The translations under genes were made by a program, and so were the position numbers. A stretch of DNA of 64,000 nt from CAVONV01 sp963697355 (GTDB lineage Bacteria; Acidobacteriota; Vicinamibacteria; Marinacidobacterales; DATDRI01). The DNA lies in assembly GCA_963697355.1 (NCBI GenBank), contig CAVONV010000021.1, forward strand, positions 248,001 through 312,000, in the 5' to 3' direction. A model generated the notes under the pieces. That model had not been told where the DNA came from and made no database searches. It saw only the letters and a program-made list of their open reading frames with translations. Positions 60,277 to 64,000 of the stretch are shown here, in pieces (the first letter of the stretch is position 1; the number at the start of each line of letters is the position of its first letter).

Positions 60277-61360
60277 TCAGCGTTGCTGCAAGACTTCATC
60301 CAGGCGACGGAGGCCTTCGACGAGAATCTCTTTGTTCATGCCGAAGCCCAAACGGAAATGATCGGCGACTCCAAAAAAACGCCCGGGTGCGACAGCAGCG
60401 TTCTTCTCCAACAGTTGGGCAACGAGCGCGTCGATCGAGCCCTCTTTCAGGTGAACGAAGCCAACAGGACCCGCATCCGGCGGCGTCCACGCGAGCTCGG
60501 TGTGTCGGGACAAGAAATCCTCGACGAGCAACCGGTTCTCAGTCAGACGCTTTTTCAAGGTGATCAAGATGTCGTCGGCGTGATCTCAGGGCCCGAGCGG
60601 CCATTCGCTCGGTCGGGAAAGGGGTTGTGATGCAGAACAAATCGTTGAGTCGGCGGAGTCTTTCTGCAATCTCCTCGCTCGAGAGAATCCAGCCGGCTCG
60701 AAGCGCATCCAAGCCGAAAGCTTTGGTCATGCTTCGTGTGGTGATCATGCGCGGTCCAAGGAGGCTCGCCGTTCTTTCTCCTTCGGAGTGCAGCCATTCT
60801 AGGTAAACCTCATCCACGAGGATGTGAAAATCGTGGGACTCCGCAAGAGAGGCCAGGACTTCCAGCTCAGACGTCGGTACCCATTTCCCAGACGGGTTGT
60901 GTAAATTCGAGCAGATGAGAAGCCGCGTGCTTTCGTCTAGGAGCGGCTCGATTGCTCCGGCGCTCAAGGGGTAGCCTTCCTCCACCGGCCGTTCGAAGAA
61001 GCGTACTCTGGCGTGGAAATACCTGGGGAGGGCATGGAGCGGCTCGTAAACCGGGTGTTCTACCAGAACCGTGTCTCCGGGTTCGAGCAATAAGGCGCAG
61101 ACGAGATGGTTCGCCATGGAGGCGCCGGGTGCGAGAACCACCTGCGAGGAGTCGACACCATAGCGTTTCGCCAAACGCTCCAACAGTGGTGGCCATCCCT
61201 CTTCGTGCTCTCCTGCAAGCTCCAGATCCTCCAGGCCGAAGCCGATGTCATCAAGAGGGGGAGTGGCGATACCGCTCGAGGCTAGGTTGTACTCGACAGA
61301 GTGGTGCCGTTTGGCCCAGGCGACATAAGGGCTTTGTTTCATGCAAGCATTCAACATCAA
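60277..61360 (-). pseudogene. PLP-dependent class I/II aminotransferase, frameshifted
   Basis: Two frames form one aminotransferase of about 360 residues. The first (61360 to about 60575) has YNLASSGIATPPLDD, GVDSSQVVLAPGASMANHLV, LICSNLHNPSGKWVP, HILVDEVYLEWLHS and the PLP Lys in TRSMTKAFGLDALRAGWIL. The second (60567 to 60277) supplies the C-terminal end ITLKKRLTENRLLVEDFLSR, PPDAGPVGFVHLKEG and GVADHFRLGFGMNKEILVEG. The frames meet near 60570-60595, where removing one base restores the protein. It is a real mutation or a sequencing error; the conserved residues otherwise look intact. Substrate unknown. Confidence 0.85.
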
Positions 61361-61394
61361 AAATGCGGGGCCGTCAAAAACCGAGCTGTAACCG

Positions 61395-61439
61395 AAAAAA
61401 GCCCCCCACCTCTCCCCGTGAAGAGAGAAGCGGGGGGCT
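61395..61439 (-). terminator. strong Rho-independent terminator after the cytochrome c peroxidase gene
   Basis: On the minus strand AGCCCCCCGCTTCTCTC pairs with GGGAGAGGTGGGGGGCT over about 17 positions, with some G-T pairs, and is followed by a run of six T (61400-61395). It begins seven bases after the stop codon. Confidence 0.9.
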
Positions 61440-61445
61440 CGAATC

Positions 61446-62822
61446 TTACTCGAGGGGTTGGCCTTTGTACTCGCCGGTGAGCGTCTTCAGGAATGCGGTG
61501 ACTTTCGCCGCTTCCTGATCATTGAACTCGTCGCCTTCCTGGTAGCGCGACATGATCTTCACGGCGTCGTTCAGATCGATGGTTTGCCCGTCGTGGAAGT
61601 AAGGGTAGGTGATGGCGATGTTCCTTAGCGTTGGAACCTTGAACTTGTGAAGATCGTCTTCCTTCTTCGTGAAGTTGGAGAGCCCTTTGTCGACTTCTTG
61701 CAGGTCGCCTCGATCGGCGAAGTAATCGGCCTTGAGCCCCATTCTCTCGAAGGACTGGCTGCCCATCGCTTGTCCCACGTGACAGGTGACGCATCCGGAT
61801 GCCTTGAAAATCTCCCAACCTTCCTTCTCCTCGGCGGTGAGAGCTTCATTGTCCCCACGCAAGTATTGGTCGAATCGTGAGTTGGGGGTGATCAAGGAGC
61901 GCTCGAACGTCGCAATGGCATCGACGATCGCATCTCCCGTGATCCCCTCATCGCCATAGAGAGCCTTGAAGGCCTCGACATATTCCTTGTCTTCATTCAG
62001 CTTGGGAATAACTTCCTCCCAGTTGGATCCCATCTCAATCGGGTTGTGGACCGGTCCGGCCGCCTGCTCCTCCAACGTGGCTGCTCGTCCATCCCAAAAT
62101 TGGCGAACGAAGAAACCGGAGTTCAATGTCGTGGGAGAGTTGATCGGACCCACTTGCCCACCAATGCCGGTGGACGACTTGGCTTGATCGGTGCCGCCTT
62201 TCGCCAAGTCGTGGCAGGAGGCACAAGAGATGGTGTCATCTCCGGAAAGCCGCGGGTCGTGATAGAGCTTGTCGCCAAGCGCAACCTTGTCGGGATCGAG
62301 ATCGATCGACATCGGCAGTGGCTGGACCGGCTCGTTCTCGAACGAAGTTGCTGCATCGGTTGTGTAATTGGCTTTACGCACGATGGCGACCCAATCCAAG
62401 ATCTCTTGCTTCTCCGATCCGCTGAGAGCACCGTTCCAATGCAGCATCAAATAGCGCTGCGGCGGCATCGATCCGTCCTTGACCACGGCCTCGAGCTTTG
62501 CGAGAGTTGCTTCGGGAAACGCCGAGGCCGGTGAGGCCGAAAAATCCGCCACCATGTTCAGGTGCTTGAGACCACTTGTGACGTCTTCTTGCACGAGAGT
62601 CGCAGCGACGGGGAAGTTGGCATAAAAAGGTAGTGCCGCATCCCGCACATGGCAGCCGGCGCACTTCTTCTCGAGCACTGTCGCCACGTTGCCATAGTGT
62701 GGATCATTGGTGCGGAGACCGGCCAGTGTGCCGTCTTCCACGGGAGTGTAGAAGAAGGTGGAGACGGGGAACAGCACGGCGATAACAACGAGAACTAGAA
62801 CGAGAACGAGTAGCTTCTTCAC
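61446..62822 (-). CDS. Tri-haem cytochrome c peroxidase family protein
   Basis: The protein has 458 residues. An N-terminal membrane helix (KKLLVLVLVLVVIAVLFPVS) exports or anchors it. Three c-type haem motifs occur: CAGCH (54-58), CASCH (200-204) and CVTCH (344-348). The first lies in a separate N-terminal haem domain; the last two are in a bacterial di-haem peroxidase (MauG/CcpA) core with HDPRLSGDDTISCASCHDLA, DGRAATLEEQAAGPVHNP and YPYFHDGQTIDLNDAV. It would reduce hydrogen peroxide in the periplasm with electrons from the quinone pool or cytochromes. GTG 62822 has AGGAGG eight bases upstream; GTG 62831 overlaps that ribosome site. Confidence 0.92.
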   Translation of the reverse strand: MKKLLVLVLVLVVIAVLFPVSTFFYTPVEDGTLAGLRTNDPHYGNVATVLEKKCAGCHVRDAALPFYANFPVAATLVQEDVTSGLKHLNMVADFSASPASAFPEATLAKLEAVVKDGSMPPQRYLMLHWNGALSGSEKQEILDWVAIVRKANYTTDAATSFENEPVQPLPMSIDLDPDKVALGDKLYHDPRLSGDDTISCASCHDLAKGGTDQAKSSTGIGGQVGPINSPTTLNSGFFVRQFWDGRAATLEEQAAGPVHNPIEMGSNWEEVIPKLNEDKEYVEAFKALYGDEGITGDAIVDAIATFERSLITPNSRFDQYLRGDNEALTAEEKEGWEIFKASGCVTCHVGQAMGSQSFERMGLKADYFADRGDLQEVDKGLSNFTKKEDDLHKFKVPTLRNIAITYPYFHDGQTIDLNDAVKIMSRYQEGDEFNDQEAAKVTAFLKTLTGEYKGQPLE

Positions 62823-62973
62823 GACGGTCACCTCCTGGTTTGGACATAGGAGTATCAGGGATCAACATTGGAGCGTGCAATGATGTAAAGAGTTTAATTC
62901 AATGAACGAGATGCATCAAAGTGCAGCGAAACTGCCCCAGACATGAACAGGGGGATCGTCACCGGCAGCGTCC

Positions 62974-63249
62974 TCACCGTTTCTTGACCCGGCGCTTCTT
63001 CAACGTTTTGCTGAGTTTCCCCCCGGTGGCGAGCTTGAGGAAGGATTTCCTGGATTTTTTGTTGTCGAGTCTTTTGAACCACTCGACCCGGCCCCGAATA
63101 GTAAGACCAACCACCGGGCCACGACAGATTTCTTGGCAGCCAACCTCCTCGATCTTCCCGACGGCCCGGATAGACTCGAGAAGCGCTTTTCGTTTCTTGG
63201 GCTTCTTCCTGCAACTGGAACCGCCGCACACGAATACTCTTGGGCTCAA
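62974..63249 (-). CDS. Small thioredoxin-fold 2Fe-2S ferredoxin-like protein
   Basis: The protein has 91 residues. The pattern CGGSSCRKK, then VGCQEICRGPVVGL, places four Cys as in thioredoxin-like 2Fe-2S ferredoxins (C-x4-C then C-x3-C). The C-terminal third is very basic (KKSRKSFLKLATGGKLSKTL, then KKRRVKKR), unlike typical members, and may contact nucleic acid or membrane. The start is TTG 63249 with GAGGTGA upstream. It lies upstream of the peroxidase gene on the same strand, 151 bases away. The intervening gap shows nothing recognisable. Confidence 0.7.
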   Translation of the reverse strand: MSPRVFVCGGSSCRKKPKKRKALLESIRAVGKIEEVGCQEICRGPVVGLTIRGRVEWFKRLDNKKSRKSFLKLATGGKLSKTLKKRRVKKR

Positions 63250-63421
63250 CCGATCACCTCACGCCCTAGGGTTGTCTTTACATTCGGACTGGTCCTCGGG
63301 TTGGGACCATGACCTATCGGAGAGGGAAGTATACCTCAGACGAATGCAAAAATTCCTCGTGAAGACTAGTGCCGAGTCCAAGCGGTGGCTTGAAAAGCGA
63401 GACAGCGGATGGTATGAAAAT

Positions 63422-64000
63422 ATGGTGGCGCGGGTGGTTGCTTTCTTCATATCCACGTTTGTCGCCACGAGTCTGTTTGTTTCGGCTCAAGAGGCCACCT
63501 CGCTTTGGCCAAACGCTGAAGAGCTCGAGTATTTCTTAAGGGAGGCCAAGGTCACCGAGAGGAAGGAGATCGGCACAGGAATCACCAAGCCCGAGAAGCT
63601 CACGCTCGAGCTAGATGGTGTGATCCGGCACGCCGTTTTCAAAAAGGTAGACAAGAGGCACGATAGTTGGCGGTTCGAGGTGGCGGCCTACGAGCTGGAC
63701 AAGCTTCTGGGGCTGGGTATGGTGCCGCCGACGGTCAAAAGGAAGACCAAGGGTCGAAAGGGCTGTCTGCAACTCTGGGTCACAGGGACAACGATGCAGG
63801 ATTTCAAGGCGGAGATGCCCGAACCCGAAAACTGGCGGCAGCAGGTGAGTGTGATGTGGTTGTTCGATGATTTGATCGCGAACATCGACCGTCACTTGAA
63901 TAACGCGATCGTGTCTCCGGAACATCGACTGATCCTCATCGACAACTCCAAAACGTTTCGGCAAAATCGCAATCTTCTAAATGACCTCAATGGTTCCGGA
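63422..64000 (+). CDS. Exported kinase-like protein (HipA/PI3K/FAM20-like motif), cut by window end
   Basis: The frame is open from ATG 63422 to the end of the window (193 codons, no stop). A signal peptide (VVAFFISTFVATSLFVSAQ) is followed by a kinase-like core: DGVIRHAVFKKVDK, a candidate ATP-Lys region; ELDKLLGLGMVPPTVKRK; CLQLWVTGTTMQDFKAEMPE; and the catalytic-type signature FDDLIANIDRHLNNAIV with LILIDNSKTF, equivalent to the DxxxxN and metal-binding Asp of HipA/PI3K/FAM20 kinases. Secretion of such a kinase would be unusual. An upstream in-frame ATG at 63344 could add 26 residues. The family name is inferred from motifs only. Confidence 0.65.
   Translation, partial: MVARVVAFFISTFVATSLFVSAQEATSLWPNAEELEYFLREAKVTERKEIGTGITKPEKLTLELDGVIRHAVFKKVDKRHDSWRFEVAAYELDKLLGLGMVPPTVKRKTKGRKGCLQLWVTGTTMQDFKAEMPEPENWRQQVSVMWLFDDLIANIDRHLNNAIVSPEHRLILIDNSKTFRQNRNLLNDLNGSG

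Noticed and set aside
1..64000. tRNA, rRNA and CRISPR arrays
   Set aside because: No T-loop-like GGTTCGAATCC with a matching acceptor stem, no rRNA-like block and no regularly spaced repeat array were seen by eye.

Overview
The window is 64 kb of bacterial chromosome, nearly all protein-coding, with moderately high GC. I found no rRNA, tRNA, CRISPR array or prophage. The mixture suggests an Acidobacteriota-type genome: a tricorn-like S41 protease, DUF4136 and DUF4097 lipoproteins, a VPS10/BNR-type remnant, a TonB-C protein, a REP-associated tyrosine transposase (RAYT) with scattered short repeats, and many TTG/GTG starts. This is an inference from gene content; no marker gene proves it.

Layout. 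1-14.7 kb: a tricorn-like protease fragment, folD, a DUF4136 lipoprotein, then RidA, a luciferase-like flavoprotein, a two-domain AtuA protein and an enoyl-CoA hydratase. Facing them is a biotin-dependent acyl-CoA carboxylase (biotin carboxylase, a GcdA-like carboxyltransferase and a two-domain biotin carrier) with a small Cys protein and an exported asparaginase. Together they look like a branched-chain or isoprenoid acyl-CoA degradation module. 14.8-24.2 kb: envelope-type genes, namely three very large multi-pass GT-C-like proteins, a UDP-galactopyranose-mutase-like flavoprotein, a methyltransferase and a frameshifted EgtD-like gene. 24.2-30.4 kb: an iodotyrosine-deiodinase-like nitroreductase, a DUF1684 protein, an aromatic-amino-acid-type decarboxylase, a DAO flavoprotein, an aldo/keto reductase and MsrA.

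30.4-37.2 kb: the RAYT gene, an NhaC-type antiporter, a DUF885 protein that has lost its zinc motif, a flippase-like protein and a DUF4097 lipoprotein. 37.2-43.8 kb: a tight same-strand cluster of three GT4 glycosyltransferases, a flippase-like membrane protein, a geranylgeranyl-reductase-like flavoprotein and a squalene/phytoene synthase. This is the best candidate for an undescribed (glyco)isoprenoid pathway. 43.9-51.1 kb: a TonB-SnoaL-TonB protein, a small Cys protein, and a Crp/Fnr regulator divergent from a ferredoxin gene. A near-perfect FNR box lies 41.5 bases before that gene's predicted transcription start. After it comes a two-gene iron-sulfur/FAD dehydrogenase pair. 51.1-59.1 kb: polyphosphate glucokinase facing a complete pentose phosphate operon (tal-tkt-gnd-zwf-pgl). 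59.2-64 kb: a BNR gene collapsed by an internal deletion, a methyltransferase, a frameshifted aminotransferase, a tri-haem cytochrome c peroxidase with a strong terminator, a thioredoxin-fold ferredoxin-like protein, and the start of an exported kinase-like protein cut by the window edge.

A family of 15-base repeats (consensus GTGCCAGSSACTTGT) occurs seven times between 31.7 and 52.4 kb, mostly between genes or at gene ends, and fits a RAYT-mobilised REP family. Several genes are broken (two frameshifts, one internal deletion, one vestigial HAD start). Those could be real decay or, for the frameshifts, sequencing errors.
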